In this document: positions 26,407 to 34,382 of the stretch, in pieces | Layout of the letters: the number at the start of each line of letters is the position of its first letter | How positions within the stretch are numbered: the first letter of the stretch is position 1 | NCBI GenBank assembly: GCA_045648785.1 | Contig: JAZROP010000041.1 | Coordinates: 30,338 to 94,337 of the forward strand | DNA length: 64,000 nucleotides | Source of the DNA: RGIG7450 sp045648785 | GTDB lineage: Bacteria > Bacillota > Clostridia > RUG12999 | Reading direction: 5' to 3' | The notes under the pieces: model-generated | Databases searched by the model: none | Told to the model about the DNA's origin: nothing | What the model saw: the letters and a program-made list of their open reading frames with translations, nothing else | Translations under genes and position numbers: made by a program

Positions 26407-27156
26407 TTGAGAATTGTTGTTGACACTTCTCATGATATCACACATTTATTTAAAATTCTTTCTGAGAACATCAAAAAGAATAATATAAAAGCAGACTGTT
26501 TGCTGGAGAATTACATTATAATTTCAGGCAATGGTGTTAAACTGAAAAACATCGTCGCACAGACGGTTGCCGGATATATAATTGATAATTATGAAAGAAA
26601 AATGTTATATGATATTATTCGGGATTTTGAGCTGTTAAAAACAGAAACGGAAGAAATAACCGCGTGCATTGTAAATGATAAAGAACTTATTAGCTCGCGG
26701 CTGAAAATGCTTTCAGATGAAATTATGCCGAGTATTTCGTCCGGGAGAGTTAATATAGATGGCCTGCTAAGTTTCAGGCTTGAAAATTATAAAAATGAAC
26801 TTCGGTTTACTACTGAATATTTAATTGATGAGCTGATGGCGAAAAAATCATACGATGAATTTATTGGACTTATGAAGTATTTTACAGAAATTCAGTCGCC
26901 CGTTACTGATACCGTTATTCTAACTGAGTCATCAGGTGAATATGTACTGACTGACTTATCGGGAAATCCGGTTATGCTGAAATTTGATGAAGAATTTGCG
27001 GGCGAGCTTGCCCCGCTTGGATTAAGCCACGAAGACCTTTTGATAAGTAATCTTATGGCGGCAATGCCAAGGAAAATTGTTTTTAATAATGTAAATGAAG
27101 ATAAGCCTATAATTAATACAATAAACCGTATTTTTGAAGGCAGAATAACACATTGA
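26407..27156 (+). CDS. YtxC-like sporulation protein
   Basis: The product of about 249 residues resembles YtxC, a poorly understood protein conserved in endospore formers. It has an N-terminal alpha/beta region, the central text DGLLSFRLENYKNELRF matching the family's 'F-R-L-x-x-Y' helix, and a C-terminal region predicting a PRK-like strand-helix repeat ending in VFNNVNEDKPIINTINRIF. TTG 26407 is the likely start because AGGAG sits eight bases upstream; an in-frame GTG at 26398 is part of that SD. It lies between the DUF6873-like gene and trmB and is probably co-transcribed with both. Confidence 0.75.
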   Translation: MRIVVDTSHDITHLFKILSENIKKNNIKADCLLENYIIISGNGVKLKNIVAQTVAGYIIDNYERKMLYDIIRDFELLKTETEEITACIVNDKELISSRLKMLSDEIMPSISSGRVNIDGLLSFRLENYKNELRFTTEYLIDELMAKKSYDEFIGLMKYFTEIQSPVTDTVILTESSGEYVLTDLSGNPVMLKFDEEFAGELAPLGLSHEDLLISNLMAAMPRKIVFNNVNEDKPIINTINRIFEGRITH

Positions 27157-27171
27157 AAGGTAAATTAATTT

Positions 27172-27807
27172 ATGCGAATGAGAAGAAAAAAACACCGTGA
27201 GGAAAGGATGGAAATCTGCTCGTCGGTAATGATACAGGAGCCTTTTCCAAAAGGTGAAATAAAAAAGGTTTTCGGCAACGAAAACCCTATACATATAGAA
27301 ATAGGCTGTGGTAAAGGTGGGTTTATTACAGAACTTGCCTGTACAAATCCTGATGTAAACTACATTGCAGTTGAAAAAAACGGTGATGTTCTGGTACTTG
27401 CAATGGAAAAGGCAATGGCAAAGGGACTTAAAAATGTTAGGTTTATTTTTGGTGATGCAACTCATCTGGAAGATATTGTTGCACCTGGAGAAATAAATCG
27501 GATTTACATAAACTTTTGTGACCCATGGCACAAATCGGGGTATGCAAAAAGAAGGCTTACACATCGCAATTATCTTGCGATTTATAAAAAACTTCTTGAG
27601 CCGACGGGTGGTGAGGTTTTTTTTAAAACGGATAACAGAAAGCTTTTTGAGTTTTCTCTTAACGAATGTGCAGATACAGGACTGAAGATGAGAAACATTA
27701 CCCTAGATTTACATAACAGCGGTTATGAGGGCAACATAATGACTGAATATGAAAAATTGTTTTCCGAACAGGGAATGCCAATTTACAGACTTGAAATTCA
27801 ATATTAA
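27172..27807 (+). CDS. trmB: tRNA (guanine-N7)-methyltransferase
   Basis: TrmB methylates G46 in the variable loop of tRNAs with SAM as donor. The 211-residue length is normal. The Rossmann SAM-binding motif is IEIGCGKGGF (about 42-51), followed by AVEKNGDVLVLAMEKA and the diagnostic NFCDPWHKSGYAKRRLTH motif (about 125-142) with the catalytic Asp/Pro-Trp segment. FKTDNRKLFEFS and the final SGYEGNIMTEYEKLF are also family hallmarks. AAAGG precedes the ATG and a terminator follows the stop. Confidence 0.96.
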   Translation: MRMRRKKHREERMEICSSVMIQEPFPKGEIKKVFGNENPIHIEIGCGKGGFITELACTNPDVNYIAVEKNGDVLVLAMEKAMAKGLKNVRFIFGDATHLEDIVAPGEINRIYINFCDPWHKSGYAKRRLTHRNYLAIYKKLLEPTGGEVFFKTDNRKLFEFSLNECADTGLKMRNITLDLHNSGYEGNIMTEYEKLFSEQGMPIYRLEIQY

Positions 27808-27834
27808 AAAGACGGGTAAGTGCCCGTCTTTAGT
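27808..27834 (+). terminator. Bidirectional terminator between trmB and the hydrolase gene
   Basis: The stem AAAGACGGG / CCCGTCTTT with loop TAAGTG is followed by a T-rich tract on the plus strand and preceded by an A-run that serves as the T-tract for the convergent minus-strand gene. Confidence 0.85.
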
Positions 27835-27835
27835 T

Positions 27836-28552
27836 TTATTTATAATTCTTTTCAACAAATTCGATGATAGGTGTTGGATCGTCAAGACCGTGAGGGTGGT
27901 GACCGCACATTGATTTTCCGATAACTTTGAGTGTGCCGCCGTGTTCTTTATAATAATTCTCAAGAACTTTTCCATTTTCCTCGTATAAAACAACAACATC
28001 TGCATTTCCGTATAGCATAATAATGGGAATATTGTTTTCAATAAGTGGAGCCATATTGTCAATGGGGCTCTTGCGGAAATTTACAATTGTAGATTTATTT
28101 ACGCCATATGCATCTACAAGTTCACGCCAGAAGGCTGCACTTGTATCTCTTGAAAGTTCGCCCAGACCTGCCAGACTTAAAATGTTAAGTACCGGTGCAT
28201 CAAGATACATAACGGCAACGAGCTCGGGGTGAAGCTCTGCAAGCTTTGCCGCTTGCAGACCGCCACAGCTCATACCCTCTGCAATAATTCTTTCGGATGC
28301 ATTAAGCTCTTTTGCACAATATTTTATGAAATCTGCCATAATTTCTGTTTCGACATCGGGAGCCCAACGATTGCGATGGTATATGTGTATAAGATAGTAT
28401 CCGCGGTCGAGCATTGCTTCATCAAAACCGGGGAATGCATCAAGGTATTCTGTTTTTAATAGCATTTTGCCGTTTGGTTCGCGGCTTGGATAAATAATAA
28501 CCGCTTTTCTTTCGGCAAAATAAAATTCCTTCTTTTTGTATTTGTCAAACAT
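27836..28552 (-). CDS. Alpha/beta-hydrolase-fold protein
   Basis: The 238-residue protein has the alpha/beta hydrolase layout: an early strand with AVIIYPSREPNG, the nucleophile elbow GMSCGG (about 103-108, serine nucleophile), an acid candidate in YGNADVVV, and the C-terminal histidine region GHHPHGLDD. There is no signal peptide, so it is probably cytosolic. Similar short hydrolases near carbohydrate genes act as acetyl esterases, but the substrate here is unknown. It is a stand-alone gene with GGAG eight bases upstream of ATG 28552 and its own promoter. Confidence 0.8.
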   Translation of the reverse strand: MFDKYKKKEFYFAERKAVIIYPSREPNGKMLLKTEYLDAFPGFDEAMLDRGYYLIHIYHRNRWAPDVETEIMADFIKYCAKELNASERIIAEGMSCGGLQAAKLAELHPELVAVMYLDAPVLNILSLAGLGELSRDTSAAFWRELVDAYGVNKSTIVNFRKSPIDNMAPLIENNIPIIMLYGNADVVVLYEENGKVLENYYKEHGGTLKVIGKSMCGHHPHGLDDPTPIIEFVEKNYK

Positions 28553-28583
28553 AAATATGTCTCCGTAGTTTTAATATAAATTC

Positions 28584-28612
28584 ATTTTATCACTATGGAT
28601 TTTTTTTGTCAA
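28584..28612 (-). promoter_or_regulatory. Promoter of the alpha/beta-hydrolase gene
   Basis: On the minus strand a consensus TTGACA (28612-28607) and TAAAAT (28589-28584) are spaced by exactly 17 bp, about 30 bp upstream of the start codon. Confidence 0.8.
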
Positions 28613-28661
28613 TAAAAGTATGAAATTATCTGTTGTTTTTGACGTGGTTGTAATTGCTATA

Positions 28662-28699
28662 AACAAAAAAAGTCCGCTACGCACGGACTTTTTTTGTTT
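28662..28699 (-). terminator. Terminator of the glycolytic operon
   Basis: The perfect inverted repeat AACAAAAAAAGTCCG / CGGACTTTTTTTGTT around loop CTACGCA lies directly at the eno stop codon. It is symmetric, but only eno is transcribed into it. Confidence 0.92.
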
Positions 28700-29987
28700 A
28701 TAGCAGTTTATGGATATGACTTTTTTCACCAAGTTCTTCTTCGATGCGAAGAAGTCTGTTGTATTTTGCGGTTCTTTCACTTCGGGATGGGGCACCTGTT
28801 TTAATTTGCCCTGCACCGAGAGCAACTGCAAGGTCAGCAATGGTGGTGTCTTCCGTTTCGCCACTTCGATGGGAGATGATGGCGTTATAGCCATGTCGGT
28901 GAGCAACATCCACTGCCTCAAGAGTTTCTGTCAGAGTGCCGATTTGATTAACCTTAATTAGTATTGCATTAGCGCAACCTATCTCAATACCTGTTCTTAG
29001 TCTTGCTGTGTTTGTAACAAATAAATCATCGCCCACAAGCTGTAGCTTACCGCCAAGCTTTTTTGTCAGTAGCTTCCATCCGTCAAAATCTTCCTCGGCA
29101 AGACCGTCTTCGATTGAATAAATTGGATATTTGTCGGCAAGTGTGGCAAGATATTCAACCATTTCTTCGGCTGTTTTGAATTCTCCTGTTTTCCAGAACA
29201 TATAACCCTGTTTGCCGGCTTTTAATGCCTCATCATACATTTCTGTTGCTGCAACATCAAGAGCTATTTTAAAATCCTCACCGGGTGTGTAGCCTGCCTC
29301 TGTTATTGCCTGAAGAATAAGCTCGATAGCTTCCTCGTCCGATTTTAAGTTTGGTGCAAATCCACCTTCATCGCCGACAGAGGTAGAGTATCCGCTTTTC
29401 TTTAAAACGGATTTTAATTTATAAAACACCTCACAACTCATTCTCATACATTCAGCAAAAGAAAGTGCACCAACCGGCATTATCATAAATTCCTGGACAC
29501 TTAAGGAGTTGTCGGCATGTTTACCACCGTTTAAAATGTTCATCATAGGCATAGGAAGCAGGCGTGCATTTACACCGCCAATATAATTATACAGACTTGT
29601 GCCAAGTGAAAGAGCGGCAGCTCGTGCACATGCGAGAGAAACTCCCAAAATAGCGTTTGCGCCAAGATTTGATTTATTGCCTGTTTTATCAAGCGATATC
29701 ATTGCTCTGTCAATCAAGCATTGGTCAAGTACATTCATGCCGATTATTTCAGGAGATATAATTTTATTTACATTATCAACAGCCCTTTGTACGCCTTTTC
29801 CATCAAAACGCTTATCTCCGTCGCGAAGCTCGTGAGCCTCATACTGACCGGTTGATGCCCCCGAAGGCACTGATGCGCGTCCAATAGCTCCGCAATCGGT
29901 GCATACATCTACTTCTACAGTAGGAAAACCTCTTGAATCAATGATTTCACGAGCGTAAACGCCTGTAATTTTAATATGTTTATGCAT
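28698..29987 (-). CDS. eno: Enolase
   Basis: Enolase dehydrates 2-phosphoglycerate to phosphoenolpyruvate in glycolysis. The 429-residue protein begins with YAREIIDSRGFPTVEVDV and the SVPSGASTGQYEAHELRDGD catalytic loop. It then shows SVGDEGGFAPNL, the magnesium-binding SIEDGLAEEDFDGW, VGDDLFVTN, and the C-terminal signature ILIKVNQIGTLTETLEA with ISHRSGETEDTT. It is the last gene of a pgk-tpiA-gpmI-eno run. The SD AAAGGAG eight bases before the ATG is buried in an inverted repeat annotated separately. Confidence 0.98.
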   Translation of the reverse strand: MHKHIKITGVYAREIIDSRGFPTVEVDVCTDCGAIGRASVPSGASTGQYEAHELRDGDKRFDGKGVQRAVDNVNKIISPEIIGMNVLDQCLIDRAMISLDKTGNKSNLGANAILGVSLACARAAALSLGTSLYNYIGGVNARLLPMPMMNILNGGKHADNSLSVQEFMIMPVGALSFAECMRMSCEVFYKLKSVLKKSGYSTSVGDEGGFAPNLKSDEEAIELILQAITEAGYTPGEDFKIALDVAATEMYDEALKAGKQGYMFWKTGEFKTAEEMVEYLATLADKYPIYSIEDGLAEEDFDGWKLLTKKLGGKLQLVGDDLFVTNTARLRTGIEIGCANAILIKVNQIGTLTETLEAVDVAHRHGYNAIISHRSGETEDTTIADLAVALGAGQIKTGAPSRSERTAKYNRLLRIEEELGEKSHIHKLL

Positions 29988-29991
29988 AAAA

Positions 29992-30025
29992 AATACTCCT
30001 TTCGTATTTATACAAAAGGAGTATT
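29992..30025 (-). promoter_or_regulatory. eno: Hairpin sequestering the eno ribosome binding site
   Basis: In the mRNA, AATACTCCTTT (30025-30015) pairs perfectly with AAAGGAGTATT (30002-29992), and the intervening GTAT/ATAC can extend the stem to about 16 bp with one T-G wobble and an AA loop. The 3' arm contains the eno Shine-Dalgarno and is followed by a run of T's and the ATG. It can be read as an intergenic terminator between gpmI and eno or as a translation-blocking structure. Confidence 0.8.
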
Positions 30026-30041
30026 CCCAAATTTTTAATTT

Positions 30042-31550
30042 TTAGTCAATAAGGCTTTTTCCTGTCATTTCATCAGGCTGGTCTATGCCTAAAAGCTCAA
30101 GCATTGTTGGTGCAATGTCAGCAAGTCTGCCTTCGTGGAGGTTAACATCTTTGCCTATAACAACAAAAGGAACTTTGTTAGTTGTGTGGGCGGTGAAAGG
30201 ACCGCCATCCTCGTCAACCATGCAGTCAGCATTGCCGTGGTCGGCTGTAATAATAACCGTTCCGCCAAGGGCTGTAATTTTGTCAATAATTTTCTTTGAA
30301 CATTCATCTACTGTTTCAACAGCTTTAACTGCAGCTTCCATAAATCCGGTGTGACCTACCATGTCACAGTTTGCAAAGTTCAAGATAATTACATCATAAA
30401 GGTCAGAGTCGATTCTCTTTATAGCCTCTTCTGTTACTTCATAGGCACTCATTTCGGGTTTTAGGTCATATGTTGCAACTTTAGGAGAGGGGATAAGTGC
30501 TCTGTCCTCACGGTCATAGACCTTTTCTTCACCGCCGTTAAAGAAGAATGTTACATGCGCATATTTTTCGGTTTCGGCAATCCTAAGCTGTGAAAGTCCG
30601 TTTTTGCTTAGGATTTCACCAAGTGTGTTTGTAAGACTTTCGGGTTTGAAAGCAATTTCAACATTCGGCATTGTTGCATCATACTGAGTCATACAAACAT
30701 AGTTGATTTTACTGAATTTTTCACGAGCAAAGCCGTCAAATTCAGAATCAACAAAGCATCTTGTGATTTCACGCGCTCTGTCAGGACGGAAGTTGAAGAA
30801 AATAAAACTGTCACCTTCATCAACAGTTGCATTTTTGCAAACAACAGTAGGAATAACAAATTCGTCGTAAATTTCTTTTTCGTAAGAATCAAGAACTGCA
30901 CCGAGCGCGGAATCTTTTTCTTCACCTCTGCCAAGGGCAATGGCGTTATATGCCAGACTTACTCTGTCCCATCTCTGGTCACGGTCCATTGCATAATATC
31001 TGCCCATAACGGTAGCTATTTTACCAACGCCAATTTCAGCCATCTTTTCTTCAAGCTGTTTTACATACATATCGCCTGAATTGGGAGGAACATCACGACC
31101 ATCTAAAAGGGCATGAACATAAACTTCGGTAAGACCAAGCTTTTTAGCCATTTCTAAAAGTGCGTAAAGGTGTGTGTTATGACTGTGAACGCCACCATCT
31201 GAAAGTAAACCTGCAAGGTGGAGCTTTGTACCGCTTTTTACACAGCTTTCCATAGCAGATTTAAGTACGGCGTTCTCAAAGAAATCACCATCGGTGATGG
31301 ATTTTGTAATTCTTGTGAGTTCCTGATAAACAATTCTGCCGGCACCGATGTTTGTGTGACCAACTTCGGAGTTGCCCATCTGACCGTCAGGCAGACCTAC
31401 ATCCATTCCGCTTGCACTTACAAGTGTGTTAGGATAATTTGCAAGATAATTATCCATATTGGGAGTAACTGCTCTATAAATAGCGTTGTTTTCTTTCGGG
31501 GGAGCAATGCCGTACCCGTCAAGAATCATTAGACATAAAGGTTTTTTCAT
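30042..31550 (-). CDS. gpmI: 2,3-bisphosphoglycerate-independent phosphoglycerate mutase
   Basis: GpmI interconverts 3- and 2-phosphoglycerate with two Mn2+ ions. The 502-residue product shows the N-terminal metal site LMILDGYGI, the phosphoserine segment GQMGNSEVGHTNIGAGR, HALLDGRDVPP, FNFRPDRAREI, the KYAHVTFFFNGG region, and the C-terminal ITADHGNAD metal site with AHTTNKVPF. ATG 31550 is chosen, with AAAGGA nine bases upstream; a TTG at 31568 is an unlikely alternative. It lies between tpiA and eno in one transcriptional direction. Confidence 0.97.
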   Translation of the reverse strand: MKKPLCLMILDGYGIAPPKENNAIYRAVTPNMDNYLANYPNTLVSASGMDVGLPDGQMGNSEVGHTNIGAGRIVYQELTRITKSITDGDFFENAVLKSAMESCVKSGTKLHLAGLLSDGGVHSHNTHLYALLEMAKKLGLTEVYVHALLDGRDVPPNSGDMYVKQLEEKMAEIGVGKIATVMGRYYAMDRDQRWDRVSLAYNAIALGRGEEKDSALGAVLDSYEKEIYDEFVIPTVVCKNATVDEGDSFIFFNFRPDRAREITRCFVDSEFDGFAREKFSKINYVCMTQYDATMPNVEIAFKPESLTNTLGEILSKNGLSQLRIAETEKYAHVTFFFNGGEEKVYDREDRALIPSPKVATYDLKPEMSAYEVTEEAIKRIDSDLYDVIILNFANCDMVGHTGFMEAAVKAVETVDECSKKIIDKITALGGTVIITADHGNADCMVDEDGGPFTAHTTNKVPFVVIGKDVNLHEGRLADIAPTMLELLGIDQPDEMTGKSLID

Positions 31551-31572
31551 TTTAGATTGTCCTTTCAAGTTA

Positions 31573-31595
31573 AAAGGGCGAGTAAATCGCCCTTT
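31573..31595 (-). other. Intergenic hairpin between tpiA and gpmI
   Basis: The inverted repeat AAAGGGCGA / TCGCCCTTT around a 5-base loop sits between the two genes. On the coding strand it is followed by TTTTAACTT, so it is at best a weak terminator; it may act as an mRNA-stability or partial-attenuation hairpin. Confidence 0.6.
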
Positions 31596-31600
31596 GTATT

Positions 31601-32356
31601 TTATTTATTAGCAGCTTCAACGATGGGAGCGAATTTTTCTGCTACAAGTGAAGCACCACCGATAAGACCGCCATCAATATCTTCTTTTGCAAGAAGTTCA
31701 GCAGCATTGGAATCATTCATGCTGCCGCCGTACTGGATGATGAAATCCTGTGCACAGTGAGGACAGTAGAGGTCGCCGAGAATGTCTCTAATGCCTTTGC
31801 AAACCTCCTGAGCCTGGTCGGCTGTAGCGGTTTTGCCTGTACCGATAGCCCAGATTGGTTCGTATGCAATGATAACCTTTTTAGCATCTTCAGCATCAAT
31901 GCCTGCAAATGCTTTTTTAATCTGAATAGCAATCAGGTCCATTGTAATGCCTGCTTCTCTTTCCTCTAAACTTTCACCAACACAAACGATTGGGAGAAGT
32001 CCTTTTTCAAGAGCTTTTTTAGTTTTAAGGTTAACAGTTTCGTCTGTTTCTGCAAAATACTGGCGTCTTTCGGAATGGCCGATGATAACATATTCAACAC
32101 CAATATCCTTAAGCATATCAGCACTTACTTCGCCTGTGAATGCGCCCTTATCTTCGAAATGAAGATTTTCAGCACCGATTTTTACATGTGTGCCTGTAGC
32201 AGCTTTAACTGCTTCAGTAAGACAAACATAAGGTGTGCAGCAAACAACGGTGCATGTCGCACCTTTTGTAGCAGCTTCAACTTCCTTGATAAAACCAAAT
32301 GTTTCAGAGGGAAGTTTATTCATTTTCCAATTACCTGCAATAACTTTTGTTCTCAT
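31601..32356 (-). CDS. tpiA: Triosephosphate isomerase
   Basis: TpiA interconverts dihydroxyacetone phosphate and glyceraldehyde 3-phosphate. The 251-residue product has the substrate lysine in GNWKMNK (about 6-12), the catalytic histidine in YVIIGHSERR (about 90-99), the catalytic glutamate in IAYEPIWAIGTG (about 163-174) with the flexible loop just after, and YGGSM/GGLIGGASL at the phosphate site. The SD is weak and distant (AAAGGA about 14 bases upstream). It follows pgk after a 123-bp gap holding a member of the repeat family seen next to prfB. Confidence 0.97.
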   Translation of the reverse strand: MRTKVIAGNWKMNKLPSETFGFIKEVEAATKGATCTVVCCTPYVCLTEAVKAATGTHVKIGAENLHFEDKGAFTGEVSADMLKDIGVEYVIIGHSERRQYFAETDETVNLKTKKALEKGLLPIVCVGESLEEREAGITMDLIAIQIKKAFAGIDAEDAKKVIIAYEPIWAIGTGKTATADQAQEVCKGIRDILGDLYCPHCAQDFIIQYGGSMNDSNAAELLAKEDIDGGLIGGASLVAEKFAPIVEAANK

Positions 32357-32412
32357 AATATATTAGTGATTCCTTTCCTGTGATTAATGAATAAAAAGAG
32401 ATTACAAAACAA

Positions 32413-32481
32413 TTCTTGCGCAAGCAAGGTTCCGGCTTTTCCCGATCTCAATCTGTGATTGCGTAAGCGGAGCAGATTCTT
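32413..32481. repeat. Diverged copy of the prfB-adjacent repeat family
   Basis: The segment shares TTGCG, AAGCAAGGTTCCGG, CAATCT-TGATTGCGT and the TTCTTA end with the tandem 65-bp repeats at 2455-2588, in the same order and orientation relative to the gene. As at prfB, its end coincides with the stop codon of the gene on the minus strand (pgk). It can form a small CAATC/GATTG hairpin. Confidence 0.75.
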
Positions 32482-33667
32482 ACTTTTCCTGAAGACAAGC
32501 AATTCCGGGAAGTTCAAGTCCTTCAAGGAATTCAAGTGATGCGCCGCCACCTGTGGAAATGTGGCTCATTTTATCGCCAAGACCGAGAACTTCAACTGCA
32601 GCTGCAGAGTCACCACCACCGATTACTGTGATAGCGTCTGTTTCTGCACAAGCATTAGCGATTGCAGTTGTACCTGCGGCAAAGTTGGACATTTCAAATA
32701 CGCCCATAGGTCCGTTCCAAACAATTGTTTTAGCTTCTTTTACAGCCGCGCTGAAAAGTTCAACTGTTTTAGGACCAATATCAAGACCCATCCAGCCGTC
32801 AGGAATTTTGTTTTCATCTACTAAATCTCTGTTTGCGTCATTATCGTATTTATCTGCTATAACTGTATCAACAGGGAGAAGAAGTTTAACTCCTTTTTCT
32901 TTAGCTTTTTCGATGATTTCGAGGCAGTATCCGAGTCTTTCTTCGTCACAGAGGGAGTTACCGATGCTGCCGCCCTGAGCTTTTGTGAATGTGTAAGCCA
33001 TACCGCCGCCGATGATGAGGCTATCAACTTTATCAAGCAGAGAGTTGATAACACCGATTTTGTCTTTAACTTTCGCACCGCCGAGGATAGCGAGGAAAGG
33101 TCTTTCGGGGTTAGCTACCGCACTGCCGAGGAATTTGATTTCCTTCTGAATGAGGTAACCAGAAACTGCAGGGAGATAATCTGCAACACCTGCTGTTGAA
33201 GCGTGAGCTCTGTGTGCTGTACCGAAAGCGTCATTTACAAAGATTTCAGCAAAGTCAGCAAGTGCTTTTGCAAAAGCAGGGTCGTTCTTTTCTTCTTCTG
33301 CGTGGAAACGAACATTTTCAAGAAGGCATACATCGCCGTCTTTTAAAGCGGCAACTGCAGCTTTTGCGCTATCGCCAATAACATCTTCAGCCATCACAAC
33401 ATCTTTGCCGAGGTGTTCGGAAAGTCTTTTTGCAACGGGAGCAAGAGAATATTTCATATTGAATTCGCCCTTGGGTCTGCCCATGTGTGAGCAAAGTATA
33501 ACTTTTGCACCATTTTCAACCAGATATTTTATCGTGGGAAGAGCACCAACAATTCTGTTTTCGTCAACAATGTTTTTATTTTCATCAAGAGGTACATTAA
33601 AGTCACATCTTACGAGGACTTTTTTTCCAGCAACGGAAATGTCTTCAATAGTTTTTTTGTTTAACAT
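32480..33667 (-). CDS. pgk: Phosphoglycerate kinase
   Basis: Pgk makes ATP from 1,3-bisphosphoglycerate. The 395-residue product has the signature VLVRCDFNVPLDENK near the start, SHMGRPKG, LLENVRFHAEEEKND, NDAFGTAHRAHAST, the hinge ILGGAKVKDKIGVI, and the C-terminal nucleotide site WNGPMGVFE and GGGDSAAAVE. Length and order are standard. It is the first gene of the pgk-tpiA-gpmI-eno run, behind its own promoter. No gap (GAPDH) gene precedes it, unlike the common cggR-gap-pgk order. Confidence 0.98.
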   Translation of the reverse strand: MLNKKTIEDISVAGKKVLVRCDFNVPLDENKNIVDENRIVGALPTIKYLVENGAKVILCSHMGRPKGEFNMKYSLAPVAKRLSEHLGKDVVMAEDVIGDSAKAAVAALKDGDVCLLENVRFHAEEEKNDPAFAKALADFAEIFVNDAFGTAHRAHASTAGVADYLPAVSGYLIQKEIKFLGSAVANPERPFLAILGGAKVKDKIGVINSLLDKVDSLIIGGGMAYTFTKAQGGSIGNSLCDEERLGYCLEIIEKAKEKGVKLLLPVDTVIADKYDNDANRDLVDENKIPDGWMGLDIGPKTVELFSAAVKEAKTIVWNGPMGVFEMSNFAAGTTAIANACAETDAITVIGGGDSAAAVEVLGLGDKMSHISTGGGASLEFLEGLELPGIACLQEK

Positions 33668-33700
33668 ATTTTTCCACTCCTATTTTTTATTTTTGTTATT

Positions 33701-33729
33701 ATTTTACATCAAATTCTTATAATTTGCAA
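33701..33729 (-). promoter_or_regulatory. Promoter of the pgk-tpiA-gpmI-eno operon
   Basis: On the minus strand TTGCAA (33729-33724) and TAAAAT (33706-33701) are separated by 17 bp. The leader to the pgk ATG is about 30 bases with AGGAGTGG. The AT-rich stretch 33730-33845 upstream shows no other recognisable feature. Confidence 0.68.
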
Positions 33730-33845
33730 GTCTAAATATATAATTTATAATATTTTACAAAATTTATCCAACAAAATATAAATTGTATGTTATTTTTGCC
33801 TAATTTATTATTTTTATTGAAAAAAAGATTGATTTGTGATAAAAT

Positions 33846-34027
33846 GAGTTTGCAGAGCAAACTCAATGAATTGCCTGACGGCGTGAATTGAAATCTGCGG
33901 TTTCATGAATTTAGCCTTGCGGCTCATGAATTGCACTTCATGCATTATAAAGGCAATTCAATTCATGTTGCGTTAGCAACAATTCATGGCTTTAGCCAAT
34001 TCATGACAACGGTAGTTGTCAATTCAT
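33846..34027. repeat. Nested array of small hairpins spaced by a 7-bp palindromic heptamer
   Basis: Seven short inverted repeats lie here: 33846-33864, 33873-33882, 33890-33904, 33913-33924, 33967-33980, 33988-33997 and 34005-34020. The heptamer ATGAATT occurs at 33866, 33905 and 33926, with GTGAATT at 33883. Its complement AATTCAT occurs at 33960, 33981, 33998 and 34021. The direct set can pair with the inverted set in nested order, giving a spine of four short helices with hairpin side arms. It is not a CRISPR and contains no credible ORF. Function is unknown; it may be a structured RNA or a palindromic mobile repeat. Confidence 0.8.
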
Positions 34028-34052
34028 AAAATGGACAAAAGATATGATGTAG

Positions 34053-34382
34053 ATGGAACTATTGAAAACTGCTGTAAAACAGCCGCTTATTATAAATCAG
34101 CTTCAATTTTCTGTAACAGAGGCAGGTATGGTAACTTCGGGAAATCCGTTTCAATATGGATTTTTTAAGGGCACTTTCTTAGATAATGATGAATTTCCTG
34201 AACTTAATGAAAAACTTGCAGAAATCGGAGAAAAGCATGGTCTTACCAAAACAGGAGTTGCAGCAGCGCAGGTCATACGCCTCCGTGATAACAGCCTAAA
34301 TTGCCAAAATGTGAAAAGTTTGAGAAAAATATCTTCGATGATTGAGAGTTTTAGAGAGGTAATCAAATATGGAAAGTTTTAA
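34053..34382 (+). pseudogene. Aldo/keto reductase remnant (C-terminal part)
   Basis: The first 75 codons read like the last third of a YcsN/YdhF-type aldo/keto reductase: ELLKTAVKQPLIINQLQFS, then AGMVTSGNPFQYG and KLAEIGEKHGLTKTGVAAA. The first 200 or so residues of the barrel, including the catalytic Tyr and Lys, are absent, and a TAG codon immediately precedes the ATG. After GVAAA the expected 'WILRHP' strand is replaced by unrelated text, indicating a further frameshift. The break at the 5' side falls just right of the hairpin array. The frame overlaps the following transporter gene by 14 bp. It is a decayed gene, not a functional enzyme. Confidence 0.78.

Noticed and set aside
33846..34027. 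CRISPR array
   Set aside because: Repeats are 7 bp, arranged in inverted halves, with palindromic spacers and no cas genes nearby; this is not CRISPR architecture.
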